Program-made: the position numbers and the translations under genes
Notes under the pieces: model-generated
What the model was told of the DNA's origin: nothing
The model's input: the letters and a program-made list of their open reading frames with translations, nothing else
Database searches by the model: none
In this document: piece after piece, positions 1-9,949 of the stretch
Layout of the letters: each line of letters begins with the position of its first letter
Position numbering within the stretch: position 1 is the first letter of the stretch
Assembly: GCF_008124525.1 (NCBI RefSeq)
Contig: NZ_VNHJ01000002.1
Coordinates: 1 to 64,000 of the forward strand
Length of the DNA: 64,000 nt
Reading direction: 5' to 3'
Source: Oceanicella actignis
GTDB taxonomy: Bacteria; Pseudomonadota; Alphaproteobacteria; Rhodobacterales; Rhodobacteraceae

Positions 1-848
<848 letters not shown>

Positions 849-860
849 GCGCGCCATCCG

Positions 861-919
861 CGGGGCCGCGAGGCCCCGCCTGGCGCAGCGCCCCGCCGGT
901 TCCGCCGGCGGGGCGTTTT
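861..919 (+). terminator. Tandem hairpin terminator of tuf
   Basis: A first GC hairpin lies at 861-878 (CGGGGCC / GGCCCCG). A second has an 11-bp perfect stem, 889-899 pairing with 905-915, a 5-nt loop, and TTTT at 916-919. The second is a classical Rho-independent terminator just after the tuf stop. Confidence 0.85.
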
Positions 920-1115
920 CGTGCGCGCCGTTTGCCGATGAGGGCCGGCGCCAGGCCCATGCCGCGCCGCCGGTGGCGGGCGGTCGCAACGCTATCCGTG
1001 CGACGCCGGCGCCGGGCCCACGCCGCGCCCCCCTTCGCCGCCAAGGAGCGCGCATGATTCGCGCGCCACGGCTGGACCGAGGCGCAGCGGTCATCGATGT
1101 CAGGACGTCGCTTGG

Positions 1116-1133
1116 AAAACGCTTGGGCGTTTT
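1116..1133 (-). terminator. Intrinsic terminator of tRNA-Gln
   Basis: Read on the minus strand, directly after the tRNA 3' CCA, AAAACGC pairs with GCGTTTT around a 4-nt loop. The T-run is part of the 3' arm. It abuts the tRNA end, as expected for a single-gene tRNA transcript. Confidence 0.65.
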
Positions 1134-1206
1134 GGCTGGGGAACCTGGATTCGAACCAGGACCGACGGAGTCAGAGTCCGCTGTTCTACCGTTAAACTAT
1201 TCCCCA
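1133..1206 (-). tRNA. tRNA-Gln (anticodon CTG)
   Basis: On the minus strand the acceptor stem is TGGGGAA / TTCCCCA. The D-arm contains AACGGTAGAAC. The anticodon stem GCGGA / TCCGT encloses the 7-nt loop CTCTGAC, which puts CTG at the anticodon. The T-arm is CCTGG-TTCGAAT-CCAGG, with discriminator G and an encoded CCA. The T1-A72 acceptor start is typical of bacterial tRNA-Gln. It stands alone, convergent with tuf and divergent from the probable 6S RNA and fthC. Confidence 0.95.
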
Positions 1207-1317
1207 ACGGCGTGTGGCGGCTCAGATATCGGCTGCGGCCGGCAAGGTCAAGAGGGGGCGCGCGAAAAATCCTGCGCGACGGGGCTTTTCGAGCCGCGCC
1301 CGGCGGCCTATCTAGAC

Positions 1318-1465
1318 GGCAGGCGGGTTCTGTCCTTCTCGTCAGGGGCCCTAGATCCTGGTGGCCTAAGCATTCTCGCGGGAGCTGGCTCTGCGACTGG
1401 CCGTGGCCTATCGCACCTGGCGCCCACCTGGTTATCCAGGCTCGCGAGGATTAGACGCCTCGACG
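1318..1465 (+). ncRNA. ssrS: Probable 6S RNA (SsrS)
   Basis: 6S RNA binds sigma70-RNA polymerase and inhibits it by mimicking an open promoter. Seen: a non-coding stretch directly upstream of fthC, the common bacterial position of ssrS. The segment CCTGGTGGCCTAAGCATT can pair through GGTGG (about 1360) with CCACC (about 1424). An apical helix GCGA...TCGC closes around 1392-1413. A side hairpin CCTGG-TTAT-CCAGG lies at 1427-1440. A TATCTA -10-like box at 1309-1314 would place the RNA start near 1320. Ends are approximate; AGGCG near 1321 and CGCCT near 1456 could form the closing stem. Position and general fold support the call; no covariance model was run. Confidence 0.62.
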
Positions 1466-1590
1466 GTCGCGACGGGCCCGCCGCCCCCGATTCCGCCCCT
1501 GACGCCGCCCGCGCCGCACATGCCGCGCGGTCGACGCCGCAGGTCGCTTTCGGCGCAGTCCCGCGCCGCGCAGCAAGGCACCTTCGCTTC

Positions 1591-2166
1591 ATGAACACGC
1601 ATGATACGCTTGGCCAGCTCAAGGCCGCCGCCCGCGCCGACGCCTTCGCGCGCCGCGCCGCCGCGCATGGCGTCGCGGACCCCGCGCCTGCGCAGCGCGC
1701 GCTGATGGCGCTGCTCGAACCGCTCGGCCCGCGCGTGGTCGCCGGCTACATGGCCATGCGCACCGAGATCGACCCGGCCCCGGTCATGGCCGCGCTGCAT
1801 GCGCGCGGCGCGCGGATCTGCGTGCCGGTGATCGAGGGGCGCGGCCGGCCGCTGCGCTTTCGCGAGTGGACGCCCGACGCGCCCATGGTCCCCGGCCCCT
1901 TCGGCGCGCGCGTGCCGGCCGAGGGCGACTGGCTCGAGCCCGACGCGCTGATCGTTCCGCTGGTGGCGTTCGACGGAGGGCTCAACCGGCTGGGCTATGG
2001 CGGGGGCTTTTACGACCGCACGCTGGCCGGTCTGCGCGCCGCGCGGCCGACCTTCGCAGCCGGGTTCGCCTACGCCGCCCAGCAGGCCGAGGCGCTGCCG
2101 CTCGAGCCGACCGACCAGCCGCTGGACGCCATCGTCACCGAGGCGGGCGTGCTGCGCCGCGGCTGA
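1591..2166 (+). CDS. fthC: 5-formyltetrahydrofolate cyclo-ligase
   Basis: ATP-dependent conversion of 5-formyl-THF to 5,10-methenyl-THF in the cytoplasmic folate pool. The protein has 191 residues, normal for the family. The family signature PLVAFDGGLNRLGYGGGFYD lies near residues 125-145, and the C-terminal EPTDQPLDAIVTEAGV matches the usual end. The frame stays open far upstream, but homology begins only at the ATG at 1591 (MNTHDTLGQLKAAARA). It lies downstream of the probable 6S RNA and may be read from the same transcript, as in other bacteria. It is convergent with the YmdB-like gene, with only 3 bases between stop codons. Confidence 0.93.
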   Translation: MNTHDTLGQLKAAARADAFARRAAAHGVADPAPAQRALMALLEPLGPRVVAGYMAMRTEIDPAPVMAALHARGARICVPVIEGRGRPLRFREWTPDAPMVPGPFGARVPAEGDWLEPDALIVPLVAFDGGLNRLGYGGGFYDRTLAGLRAARPTFAAGFAYAAQQAEALPLEPTDQPLDAIVTEAGVLRRG

Positions 2167-2169
2167 CGC

Positions 2170-2988
2170 TCAGAGCTCGGGAAGCGCGGGCGCCAGCTTG
2201 CCGCCCACGCGCAGCGGCGCGACGCTGCGGGCGAGGCCGGTGGCGTCGTCGGTCTCGACCACGACGCCCGACAGCGTGGCCTCGCCCGTGGCGGGCTCGA
2301 ACCGGCCCTTGGGCAGGCCGGTGACGAAGCGGCGCATGGGCTCGTCGGGCTTCATGCCGATGACCGAGTCGTAGTCGCCGCACATGCCCGCATCGGTCAT
2401 GTAGGCCGTGCCGCGCGGCAGGATCATGGCGTCGGCGGTGGGCACGTGGGTGTGCGTGCCCACGACCAGGCTGGCGCGCCCGTCCAGCCAGCGGCCCATG
2501 CCCATCTTCTCGGACGTCGCCTCGGCGTGGAAATCGACGATGACGGCGTCCACGCCCCCGCCCAGCGGCGCGGCCCTGAGCGCGGCGTCGAGCGCCGAGA
2601 AGGGGTCGTCATAGGGGCGGCTCATGAACACGCGCCCCAGCGCCTGCGCCACGGCCACGCGCCGCCCGCGCGGCGCCTCGAACACGCGAAATCCCGCCCC
2701 CGGCGCGGCCTTGGCGATGTTGAGCGGGCGCAGCACGCGCGGCTGGCGCTCGATGTAGGACAGCATGTCGCGCTGGTCGAAGGCATGGTCGCCCAGCGTG
2801 ATCGCATCGGCGCCGGCCTCGAGCAGCTTGTCGGCGATCGCGCCGGTCAGGCCCGCGCCCGAGGCGGCGTTCTCGGCATTGACGACCACGAAGTCCAGCT
2901 TGAGCCGCTCGCGCAGCTCGGGCAGGCGCGCGGCGACCGCTTCGCGGCCGGCCCGGCCCATGACGTCTCCGAGGAACAGAATTTTCAT
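2170..2988 (-). CDS. YmdB-family metallophosphoesterase (TIGR00282)
   Basis: Calcineurin-like phosphoesterase of the YmdB/TIGR00282 group; Bacillus YmdB hydrolyses 2',3'-cAMP-type substrates, while the role in alphaproteobacteria is open. The protein has 272 residues, the usual length. Metal-binding motifs are visible in order: FLGDVMGRAGR at the N-terminus, VVNAENAA near residue 38, TLGDHAFDQ near 65, VDFHAEATSEKMG near 155, and GTHTHVPTADA near 175. The Asp, Asn and His ligands are intact, so it should be active. It is divergent from the SLC13 transporter (146-bp gap) and convergent with fthC. Confidence 0.88.
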   Translation of the reverse strand: MKILFLGDVMGRAGREAVAARLPELRERLKLDFVVVNAENAASGAGLTGAIADKLLEAGADAITLGDHAFDQRDMLSYIERQPRVLRPLNIAKAAPGAGFRVFEAPRGRRVAVAQALGRVFMSRPYDDPFSALDAALRAAPLGGGVDAVIVDFHAEATSEKMGMGRWLDGRASLVVGTHTHVPTADAMILPRGTAYMTDAGMCGDYDSVIGMKPDEPMRRFVTGLPKGRFEPATGEATLSGVVVETDDATGLARSVAPLRVGGKLAPALPEL

Positions 2989-3134
2989 GCCCTCGGACTA
3001 GACCAGCGCGCCCCGCTCCGCAAGCGCCCGCCAAGGGAGGGTGCGCAAGAACGGGTTACACGGCCCGCGCGAGGCGCTAAGTTCGTCCGCCGGCGGCCCG
3101 GCCCGGCCGCGCCTGCATCGGGAGAACGCGAAGC

Positions 3135-4910
3135 GTGACGAGCTTCTTCATCGACAACGCGGCGGCCCTGGCGTCGCTGCTGGTCGTCGCGGTCATGTTC
3201 GCCGCCTTCGTGGCCGAGAAATACCCGGCCGAGGTGGTCGCCATCGCCGGCGTCGCGGCCCTTCTGGCCATGGGCGTGCTGCCCGTGTCGGGGCTGCTCG
3301 ACGCGGTCGCCAACCCCGCGCCGATCACCATCGGCGCCATGTTCGTGCTGTCGGGGGCGCTGGTGCGCACCGGCGCGCTCGAGGCGTTCACGCGCTTCGC
3401 CTCGCAGCGGGTCGAGTCGCATCCGAACCTGACGCTGGCCTGCTTTGCGCTGTTCACGCTGTTCGCCTCGGCCTTCATGAACAACACGCCGGTCGTGATC
3501 GTGCTGATCCCGGTGGCCGTGCGGCTGGGCAAGCGGGTCGGGGCGCCTGCCTCCAGGCTGCTGATCCCGCTCAGCTACGTCGCCATTCTGGGCGGGATGT
3601 GCACGCTGATCGGAACCTCGACCAACCTGCTGGTCGACGGCGTGGCGCGCGCCGAGGGGCTGGCGCCGTTCACGCTGTTCGAGATCACCCCGCTGGGTCT
3701 GGCGCTGGCCGCGTTCGGGCTGCTGTATCTGCGGATCATGGCGCCGCGCCTTTTGCCCGACCGCGAATCGCTGGCCGATTTCCTGACCGACAAGAAGGCG
3801 CTGCGCTTCTTCACCGAGGTGGCGGTCCCGCCGGGCTCGCCGGTGATCGGCCAGCCGGTGCTGAAGGTGGACCTGTTCCGCCGCGACGGCATGCGCGTGA
3901 TCGACGTTCTGCGCGGGGACGAGTCGCTGCGCCGCGACCTGGCCTCGGTGGTGCTGCAGGAGGGCGACCGCGTGGTTCTGCGCACCGGCGTGGACGAGCT
4001 GCTGGGCCTGCGCGATTCGCGCGCCCTGGCGATGGTGGACAAGCTGTCCGAGAAGAAGACCGTCACCGTCGAGGCGCTGATCGGCCCGGGCTGCCGCCTG
4101 ATCGGCCGCACGCTGGGCCAGCTGCGGCTGCGGCGACGCTATGGCGTCTATCCGCTGGCCGTCCACCGGCGCAATCAGAACGTGGGCACGCAGCTTGACG
4201 ACGTCTATGTGCGCGTGGGCGACACGCTGCTGCTCGAGGGCGACCCGGAGGACATCAAGCGCCTGGCGGACGATGTGGGGCTGGTCGACATCTCGACCCC
4301 GACCGAGCGCCCCTACCGCCGCGACCGCGGGTGGATCGTGCTGATGGCGCTGGCCTTCGTGGTGCTGTCCTCGACGCTCGAGCTGCTGCCCATCGTGGCG
4401 GCGGCGATCATCGGCATGGCGGCGGTGCTGATCACGCGCTGCATCGACGCCGACGAGGCCTTCGAGTTCATCGAGGGCCGCCTGCTGGCCCTGATCTTCG
4501 CCATGCTGGCCGTCGGCGCGGCGCTGCACGATTCGGGCGCGGTGTCGCTGATCGTGGACGCGCTTGCGCCCAGCTTCCAGGCCATGCCGCCGGCGCTGGT
4601 GCTGTGGCTGATCTACCTGATGACCTCGGCCCTGACCGAGATGGTCTCGAACAACGCCGTGGCCGTGGTGGTCACGCCCATCGCCATCGGGGTCGCGCAT
4701 GCGCTGGGGGTCGATCCGCGGCCCTTCGTGGTGGCGGTGATGATGGCCGCCTCGGCCAGCTTCGCGACGCCGATCGGCTACCAGACCAACACGCTGGTCT
4801 ATGCGCCGGGCGGCTACCGCTTCACCGATTTCGTGCGCATCGGCCTGCCGCTGAACCTGATGCTGGGGGTTCTGGCCTCGCTGCTGATCCCGCTCATCTG
4901 GCCGTTCTGA
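3135..4910 (+). CDS. SLC13/DASS-type transporter with tandem RCK_C (TrkA_C) domains
   Basis: Inner-membrane Na+- or H+-coupled anion transporter of 591 residues. The N-terminal membrane half (about 1-200) carries [15 protein letters not shown] and [15 protein letters not shown] cytoplasmic segment (about 210-385) contains two RCK_C-like units with [10 protein letters not shown] and [14 protein letters not shown]. The C-terminal membrane half carries [16 protein letters not shown] and [21 protein letters not shown], the paired SNN/T family signatures. This RCK_C-bearing subgroup includes sulfate and dicarboxylate carriers, so the substrate cannot be fixed. Start is GTG at 3135, with GGAG about 10 bases upstream. 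It stands alone between a divergent gene and yebC. Confidence 0.88.
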   Translation: MTSFFIDNAAALASLLVVAVMFAAFVAEKYPAEVVAIAGVAALLAMGVLPVSGLLDAVANPAPITIGAMFVLSGALVRTGALEAFTRFASQRVESHPNLTLACFALFTLFASAFMNNTPVVIVLIPVAVRLGKRVGAPASRLLIPLSYVAILGGMCTLIGTSTNLLVDGVARAEGLAPFTLFEITPLGLALAAFGLLYLRIMAPRLLPDRESLADFLTDKKALRFFTEVAVPPGSPVIGQPVLKVDLFRRDGMRVIDVLRGDESLRRDLASVVLQEGDRVVLRTGVDELLGLRDSRALAMVDKLSEKKTVTVEALIGPGCRLIGRTLGQLRLRRRYGVYPLAVHRRNQNVGTQLDDVYVRVGDTLLLEGDPEDIKRLADDVGLVDISTPTERPYRRDRGWIVLMALAFVVLSSTLELLPIVAAAIIGMAAVLITRCIDADEAFEFIEGRLLALIFAMLAVGAALHDSGAVSLIVDALAPSFQAMPPALVLWLIYLMTSALTEMVSNNAVAVVVTPIAIGVAHALGVDPRPFVVAVMMAASASFATPIGYQTNTLVYAPGGYRFTDFVRIGLPLNLMLGVLASLLIPLIWPF

Positions 4911-4986
4911 GCGCGCCGCCGCCTTGACCGCGGGGCGCGCGCTTCCTAAAAGCGCGGGGTTCACCGCACAAGACGAGGGTTCACGC

Positions 4987-5733
4987 ATGGCCGGCCATTC
5001 CAAATGGGCGAACATCCAGCACCGCAAGGGTCGCCAGGACGCGGCGCGCTCGAAGCTGTTCTCGAAGCTCGCCAAGGAGATCACCGTCGCCGCCAAGCTG
5101 GGCGACCCCGATCCCGACAAGAACCCGCGTCTGCGCCTGGCCGTGCGCGAGGCGCGCGCCAACTCGGTGCCCAAGGACGTCATCCAGCGCGCGATCAACA
5201 AGTCGCAGGGCGGCGACGCCGAGAACTACGAGGAGATCCGCTACGAGGGCTACGCCCCCGGCGGCGTGGCGGTGATCGTCGAGGCGCTGACCGACAACCG
5301 CAACCGCACGGCCTCGTCGGTGCGCTCGATCTTCTCCAAGCATGGCGGCAATCTGGGCGAGACGGGCTCGGTCGCCTTCATGTTCGACCGCAAGGGGCAG
5401 ATCGTCTATCCCGCCGCGGCCGGCTCGGCCGACCAGGTCATGGAGGCCGCCATCGAGGCGGGCGCCGAGGACGTGGAATCGGATGACGAGAACCACGTCA
5501 TCTGGTGCGAGGCCACCGAGCTGGCCGAGGTTTCGGCCGCGCTCGAGGCCAGCCTGGGCGAGGCCGAGACCGCCAAGCTGGTGTGGAAGCCCAACATCAC
5601 CAACGAGCTCGACCTCGAGGGCGCGCAGAAGGTGATGAAGCTGATCGCCGCGCTCGAGGACGACGACGACGTGCAGAGCGTGACCGCGAATTTCGAGGTC
5701 TCGGACGAGGTCATGGCCCAGCTGGCCGGATGA
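4987..5733 (+). CDS. yebC: YebC/PmpR-family protein
   Basis: 248-residue member of the YebC family, with DNA-binding regulators (PmpR type) and translation-related factors that act on difficult proline runs. The highly conserved N-terminus [20 protein letters not shown] fixes the start at the ATG at 4987 although the frame is open further upstream. The middle holds [19 protein letters not shown] and the C-terminal part [15 protein letters not shown]. It is first in the yebC-ruvC-ruvA-ruvB order shared by many proteobacteria, 90 bases before ruvC. Confidence 0.95.
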   Translation: MAGHSKWANIQHRKGRQDAARSKLFSKLAKEITVAAKLGDPDPDKNPRLRLAVREARANSVPKDVIQRAINKSQGGDAENYEEIRYEGYAPGGVAVIVEALTDNRNRTASSVRSIFSKHGGNLGETGSVAFMFDRKGQIVYPAAAGSADQVMEAAIEAGAEDVESDDENHVIWCEATELAEVSAALEASLGEAETAKLVWKPNITNELDLEGAQKVMKLIAALEDDDDVQSVTANFEVSDEVMAQLAG

Positions 5734-5823
5734 GCCGCGCGCCCCTGTTCCGCGTTCGCCTTTCGTGCTAACCCATCGGTTGCGGGCCGGATCGGGCGCC
5801 CGCGGCGGACAGGAGCGGCGCGG

Positions 5824-6327
5824 ATGCGCGTGATCGGCATCGACCCGGGATTGCGGCGAACCGGCTGGGGGGTGGTTGACGTGGCCGGCGCCCGCCTGAC
5901 CCATGTGGCCAACGGCGTCTGCGCCTCGGAGGGGCCGGACCTGGCCCAGCGTCTGCGCAGCCTTTACGTTCAGCTGACCGAGGTCATCGCGCGCCACGCG
6001 CCCGACCAGGCCGCGGTCGAGCACACCTTCGTCAACAAGGACGCCGCCGGCACGCTCAAGCTGGGCCAGGCGCGCGCCATCGCGCTGCTGGCGCCGGCCA
6101 TGGCGGGCGTGCCCGTGGCCGAATACGCGCCGAACGCGGTGAAGAAGACCGTGGTCGGCGTGGGCCACGCCCAGAAGGCGCAGGTCGAACACATGGTCCG
6201 CCTGCAGCTGCCGCGCGCGGACATCGCCGGCCCGGACGCGGCCGACGCGCTGGCCATCGCGCTGTGCCACGCCCATCATGCGCGCTTCGGCGGGCGGCTG
6301 GCGCAGGCGCTGGCCGCGGCGCGCTGA
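5824..6327 (+). CDS. ruvC: Crossover junction endodeoxyribonuclease RuvC
   Basis: Holliday-junction resolvase that cuts four-way DNA symmetrically as part of RuvABC. The protein has 167 residues. The four acidic catalytic residues are at the expected places: D7 (GIDPG), E66 (AVEHTF), D138 and D141 ([17 protein letters not shown]). The [18 protein letters not shown] segment is typical. ruvA follows after 13 bases, so they are almost certainly co-transcribed. Confidence 0.97.
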   Translation: MRVIGIDPGLRRTGWGVVDVAGARLTHVANGVCASEGPDLAQRLRSLYVQLTEVIARHAPDQAAVEHTFVNKDAAGTLKLGQARAIALLAPAMAGVPVAEYAPNAVKKTVVGVGHAQKAQVEHMVRLQLPRADIAGPDAADALAIALCHAHHARFGGRLAQALAAAR

Positions 6328-6340
6328 AGGGGGGCGGGGC

Positions 6341-7066
6341 ATGATCGGCAAGATCACCGGGCGCATCGACCACATCGCCGAGGATCACGTCCTGATCGAG
6401 GCGGCGGGCGTGGGCTATGTGATCCATTGCTCGGCGCGCACGCTGCGCCAGCTGCCGCCGGCGGGCGAGGTGGCCGCGCTCTACACAGAGCTGCTGGTGC
6501 GCGAGGATCTGATGCAGCTTTTCGGCTTCGCGACCCTGCTGGAGAAGGAATGGCACCGCCTGCTGTGCTCGGTGCAGGGGGTGGGCGCCAAGGCCGCCCT
6601 GGCGATTCTGGGCGAGCTGGGCCCCGAAGCCCTGTCGCTGGCCATCGCGGCGGGCGACGCGCGGATGATCCGCGCCGCGCCCGGCGTCGGGCCCAAGCTG
6701 GCCGCGCGCGTGGTCAACGAGCTGCGCGACAAGGCGCCGGCGCTCATGCACCGCGCCGCGCCCCCGGCCCGGCCGGCGGCGCCGCCCGTCCCGCCGGCCG
6801 AGGGCGCGCCCGAGGCCGCCGACGCGCCCCCGGCCGGAAGCCGCGCGCGCCGCAAGACCGCCGCCAAGGACCCCGCCGCCGCCGAGGCGCGCGCCGCGCA
6901 GCTGCGCGCCGCCGAGGCCCGCGCCGCCGCGCTGGCGGCGCTCAGGGGCGTGGGCTTTTCGGCCGCCGAGGCCGCCGCCGCCGTCGCCGAGGCCGCCGAT
7001 CGGCACGAGGGCGACGAAAAGGCGCTGATCGAGGCGGCGCTGCGCAAGCTGGCGCCGAAGACATGA
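6341..7066 (+). CDS. ruvA: Holliday junction branch migration protein RuvA
   Basis: Tetrameric DNA-binding subunit that loads RuvB helicase onto Holliday junctions. 241 residues against about 200 in E. coli. Domain I (residues 1-62) begins [10 protein letters not shown]. Domain II holds two helix-hairpin-helix motifs, [13 protein letters not shown] (78-90) and [13 protein letters not shown] (113-125). Domain III (about 195-240) contains [11 protein letters not shown]. The extra length is a Pro/Ala-rich linker at about 139-195, the flexible hinge to the RuvB-contacting domain. The start follows a GGGGCGGGG purine tract; an in-frame opening inside ruvC has no family similarity. Confidence 0.96.
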   Translation: MIGKITGRIDHIAEDHVLIEAAGVGYVIHCSARTLRQLPPAGEVAALYTELLVREDLMQLFGFATLLEKEWHRLLCSVQGVGAKAALAILGELGPEALSLAIAAGDARMIRAAPGVGPKLAARVVNELRDKAPALMHRAAPPARPAAPPVPPAEGAPEAADAPPAGSRARRKTAAKDPAAAEARAAQLRAAEARAAALAALRGVGFSAAEAAAAVAEAADRHEGDEKALIEAALRKLAPKT

Positions 7067-7103
7067 GCGCGCATTTCCCCGCATCCCGCAAGGCGCCCCG
7101 CCG

Positions 7104-8147
7104 ATGAGCCAGACCGACCGCATCGTCAAGCCCGACCCCCTGCCCGACGAGGGCGAGGACCGCGCCCTGCGCCCGCAGAAGCTGGCCGATTTCGTCGGCC
7201 AGGCCAAGGAGCGCCGCAATCTCGAGGTCTACATCGAAAGCGCCCGCCGCCGCGGCGGCGCGCTGGATCACGCGCTGTTCTACGGCCCGCCGGGGCTGGG
7301 CAAGACGACCCTGGCGCAGATCGTCGCGCGCGAGCTTGGCGTGAACTTCCGCATGACCTCGGGCCCGGTGCTGGCGCGCGCGGGCGACCTTGCCGCCATT
7401 CTGACCAATCTCGACGCGGGCGACGTGCTGTTCATCGACGAGATCCACCGCATGAACCCCGTGGTCGAGGAGGTGCTCTACCCCGCCATGGAGGATTTCG
7501 CCCTTGACCTGGTGATCGGCGAGGGGCCGGCCGCGCGCACCGTGCGCATCGATCTCAAGCCCTTCACCCTGGTCGGGGCGACGACGCGGCTGGGGCTCTT
7601 GAGCACGCCGCTGCGCGACCGTTTCGGCATTCCGGTGCGGCTCGAATTCTATTCGGTCGAAGAGCTGGTCAGCATCGTCACGCGCGCGGCGGGGCTGCTG
7701 GGCGTGCCGGCCGAGGCCGACGGCGCCGAAGAGATCGCCCGCCGCGCCCGCGGCACGCCGCGCATCGCCAACCGGCTGCTGCGGCGGGTGGTGGATTTCG
7801 CCGTGGTCAAGGGCGACGGCCGCATCACCCGCGCCATCGCCGACATGGCGCTGACGCAGCTCGGGGTGGATCATCTGGGGCTGGACGGCGCCGACCGGCG
7901 TTATCTGCGCCTTCTGGCCGAGCACTACGCCGGCGGCCCGGTCGGGGTCGAGACCATCGCCGCGGCGCTGTCGGAATCGCGCGATGCGCTCGAAGAGGTG
8001 ATCGAGCCCTTCCTGCTTCAGCAGGGCCTTTTGCAGCGCACCCCGCGCGGGCGCATGCTGGCGCCGCGCGCCTGGCGCCATCTGGGGCTCGAGCCTCCGC
8101 GCGACGGCTCGGCCCAGGGCGCCCTGTTCGAGGACGACGCGCCATGA
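7104..8147 (+). CDS. ruvB: Holliday junction branch migration DNA helicase RuvB
   Basis: AAA+ motor of the RuvAB branch-migration complex, 347 residues. Walker A GPPGLGKT is at 61-68, Walker B DEIH at 112-115, sensor 1 at GATTRLG, and the arginine-finger/sensor 2 region includes TPLRDRFG and [12 protein letters not shown]. The C-terminal winged helix carries [17 protein letters not shown]. It lies 37 bases after ruvA and completes the ruvCAB repair operon. Confidence 0.97.
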   Translation: MSQTDRIVKPDPLPDEGEDRALRPQKLADFVGQAKERRNLEVYIESARRRGGALDHALFYGPPGLGKTTLAQIVARELGVNFRMTSGPVLARAGDLAAILTNLDAGDVLFIDEIHRMNPVVEEVLYPAMEDFALDLVIGEGPAARTVRIDLKPFTLVGATTRLGLLSTPLRDRFGIPVRLEFYSVEELVSIVTRAAGLLGVPAEADGAEEIARRARGTPRIANRLLRRVVDFAVVKGDGRITRAIADMALTQLGVDHLGLDGADRRYLRLLAEHYAGGPVGVETIAAALSESRDALEEVIEPFLLQQGLLQRTPRGRMLAPRAWRHLGLEPPRDGSAQGALFEDDAP

Positions 8148-8205
8148 GCGCGCGGACCCCGGCGGCGCGCATCCCGGGCGAAGCGGCAGCATAGGACCGA
8201 CGCGC

Positions 8206-8601
8206 ATGCACGCCATGGACATCCGCATCTATTACGAGGACGTCGATTTCGGCGGCGTCGTCTATTACGCCAACTACCTGCGCTTTTTCGAGCGCGGCCG
8301 GACCGAGGCGCTGCGCGCGCTGGGCGTCGATCAGACCGCGCTCAAGGATGCGGGGCTGGTCTTCGTGGTGCGCCGATTCGAGACCGACTACCTGCGGCCG
8401 GCGCGCTTCGACGACCTGATCCGCATCGAGACGCGCGTGCTGCGCGTGGCCGGCGCCTCGGTCGAGATGGCCCAGCGCGCCCTGCGCGAGGGGGTCGAGC
8501 TGGCCCTCGCGCGCGCGCGCATCGCCTGCATGACGCTCGACGGGCGGCCCGCCCGCCTGCCGGCCGATCTGCGCGCCGCGCTGGCCGCGCTGGCCGGCTG
8601 A
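8206..8601 (+). CDS. ybgC: Tol-Pal associated acyl-CoA thioesterase YbgC
   Basis: Hot-dog fold acyl-CoA thioesterase of the 4-hydroxybenzoyl-CoA thioesterase family, 131 residues. The active-site Asp lies in YYEDVDFGGVVYYANYLRFFERGRTE, the family signature. ETDYLRPARFDD and the basic C-terminus are normal. A second in-frame ATG at 8215 is also possible. Its place before tolQ is the classical ybgC-tolQRAB arrangement. In E. coli the protein associates with the membrane and phospholipid metabolism, but its exact role in Tol-Pal function is unsettled. Confidence 0.94.
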   Translation: MHAMDIRIYYEDVDFGGVVYYANYLRFFERGRTEALRALGVDQTALKDAGLVFVVRRFETDYLRPARFDDLIRIETRVLRVAGASVEMAQRALREGVELALARARIACMTLDGRPARLPADLRAALAALAG

Positions 8602-8788
8602 GGCGGCGCGCCCGAAAATCGCCGCCTCGGCGCCGCCCGGGCGCCGCGATGCGGGGCGCCGGGCTCTGGTTTCGCGCCGGGCGATGCTCTATCATCCCGC
8701 CACAAGGAAGGCGCCGGGCTTGACAACGGCGCCCGGCGGCGCTCAGGGCGCGAGCAGGCCCGCGCGCCGCGAAACATGAGGCAGGCGG

Positions 8789-9487
8789 ATGGAAGCCGAT
8801 ACCCTGGCGGCCGCGCGCGAGCTGGATTTCTCGCTCGTCGCGCTGTTCCTGAGGGCCACGCTGGTCGTGCAGCTGGTGATGGTCCTGCTGATCGTCGCGT
8901 CGGTCTGGTCGTGGGCGATCATCATCGCCAAGTCCATGGCCTTCGCCCGGGCGCGGCGGCAGGCGGACGCGTTCGAAGAGGCGTTCTGGTCGGGCCGGCC
9001 GCTTGACGAGCTGGCCGAGCGGCTGGGCGACGCGCCCCCCGGCGCGATGGCGCGCGTCTTCGTCGCCGGCATGGCCGAGTGGCGCAAGTCGCACCGCGAG
9101 ACGGGGCTGATCCCCGGCGCGTTGCAGCGCATCGAGCGCGCCATGCGCGTCGCCGTCAACCGCGAGGCCGAGGCGCTGGAGGCGCGGCTGGGCTTTCTGG
9201 CCACGGTCGGCGCCACGGCGCCCTTCGTGGGCCTGTTCGGCACGGTGTGGGGCATCAAGAACAGCTTCGAGGCCATCGCCATGCAGCAGAACACCAATCT
9301 GGCCGTGGTCGCGCCCGGCATCGCCGAGGCGCTGGTGGCCACCGCGCTGGGCCTTCTGGCGGCGATCCCCGCGGTGGTGGCCTACAACCGCCTGTCGGCC
9401 GAGGCCGACGCGCTGATCGGGCGGATGGAGAATTTCGTGGACGAGTTCGCCGCGATCCTGTCGCGTCAGCTCGAGCTGGAGGGCTGA
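8789..9487 (+). CDS. tolQ: Tol-Pal system protein TolQ
   Basis: MotA/TolQ/ExbB-family proton-channel subunit of the inner-membrane TolQRA motor, 232 residues. The first membrane helix is near 22-45 (LVVQLVMVLLIVASVWSWA). The last two helices surround LATVGATAPFVGLFGTVWGI (about 130-150) and IAEALVATALGLLAAIPAVV (about 170-190), the conserved proton-path region. It begins the tolQRAB-pal-cpoB run, 187 bases after ybgC. Confidence 0.96.
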   Translation: MEADTLAAARELDFSLVALFLRATLVVQLVMVLLIVASVWSWAIIIAKSMAFARARRQADAFEEAFWSGRPLDELAERLGDAPPGAMARVFVAGMAEWRKSHRETGLIPGALQRIERAMRVAVNREAEALEARLGFLATVGATAPFVGLFGTVWGIKNSFEAIAMQQNTNLAVVAPGIAEALVATALGLLAAIPAVVAYNRLSAEADALIGRMENFVDEFAAILSRQLELEG

Positions 9488-9490
9488 GCG

Positions 9491-9949
9491 ATGGGCGCGG
9501 GGCTGGTCTCGCGGCGGTCGGGGCGCGGGCGGCGGCGCAGCCGTCCCATGTCCGAGATCAACGTCACGCCCTTCGTGGACGTGATGCTGGTGCTGCTGAT
9601 CATCTTCATGGTCGCCGCGCCGCTTCTGACCGTGGGCGTGCCGCTCGAGCTGCCGCGCACCGCCGCCAACCCCCTGCCCCAGCCCGACGAGCGGCCGCTG
9701 ACCATCCAGCTGGCCGCCGACGGCCGCGTCTTCGTGCAGGATGAAGAGGTTGACCCCGCGCGTCTGCCCGCCCTTCTGGCCGCGCTGGCGCGCGAGCGCC
9801 GCGACGAGAAGGTCTATCTGCGCGCCGATCAGGGCCTGCCCTATGGCCGGGTGATGGAGGTGATGGGCGCGCTCAACGCCGGCGGCTTCCGCTCGATCGG
9901 GCTGGTCGCCGATCCCGCGGCGCCCGCCTCAGGGGACAAGGCGGGGTGA
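9491..9949 (+). CDS. tolR: Tol-Pal system protein TolR
   Basis: ExbD/TolR-family stator subunit, 152 residues. A short cytoplasmic N-terminus is followed by EINVTPFVDVMLVLLIIFMV (about 18-37), the single membrane helix with the conserved proton-translocating Asp. The rest is the periplasmic domain, which can engage peptidoglycan. It starts 3 bases after tolQ and overlaps the tolA start. Confidence 0.95.
   Translation: MGAGLVSRRSGRGRRRSRPMSEINVTPFVDVMLVLLIIFMVAAPLLTVGVPLELPRTAANPLPQPDERPLTIQLAADGRVFVQDEEVDPARLPALLAALARERRDEKVYLRADQGLPYGRVMEVMGALNAGGFRSIGLVADPAAPASGDKAG

Noticed and set aside
2985-5201. Long minus-strand frame opposite the SLC13 transporter
   Set aside because: Arg/His/Gln-rich antisense shadow with no recognisable motif.
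8720-8725. TTGACA -35 box between ybgC and tolQ
   Set aside because: No acceptable -10 box 15-19 bases downstream; it lies in the loop of a GCGCCGGGC inverted repeat and may be chance.
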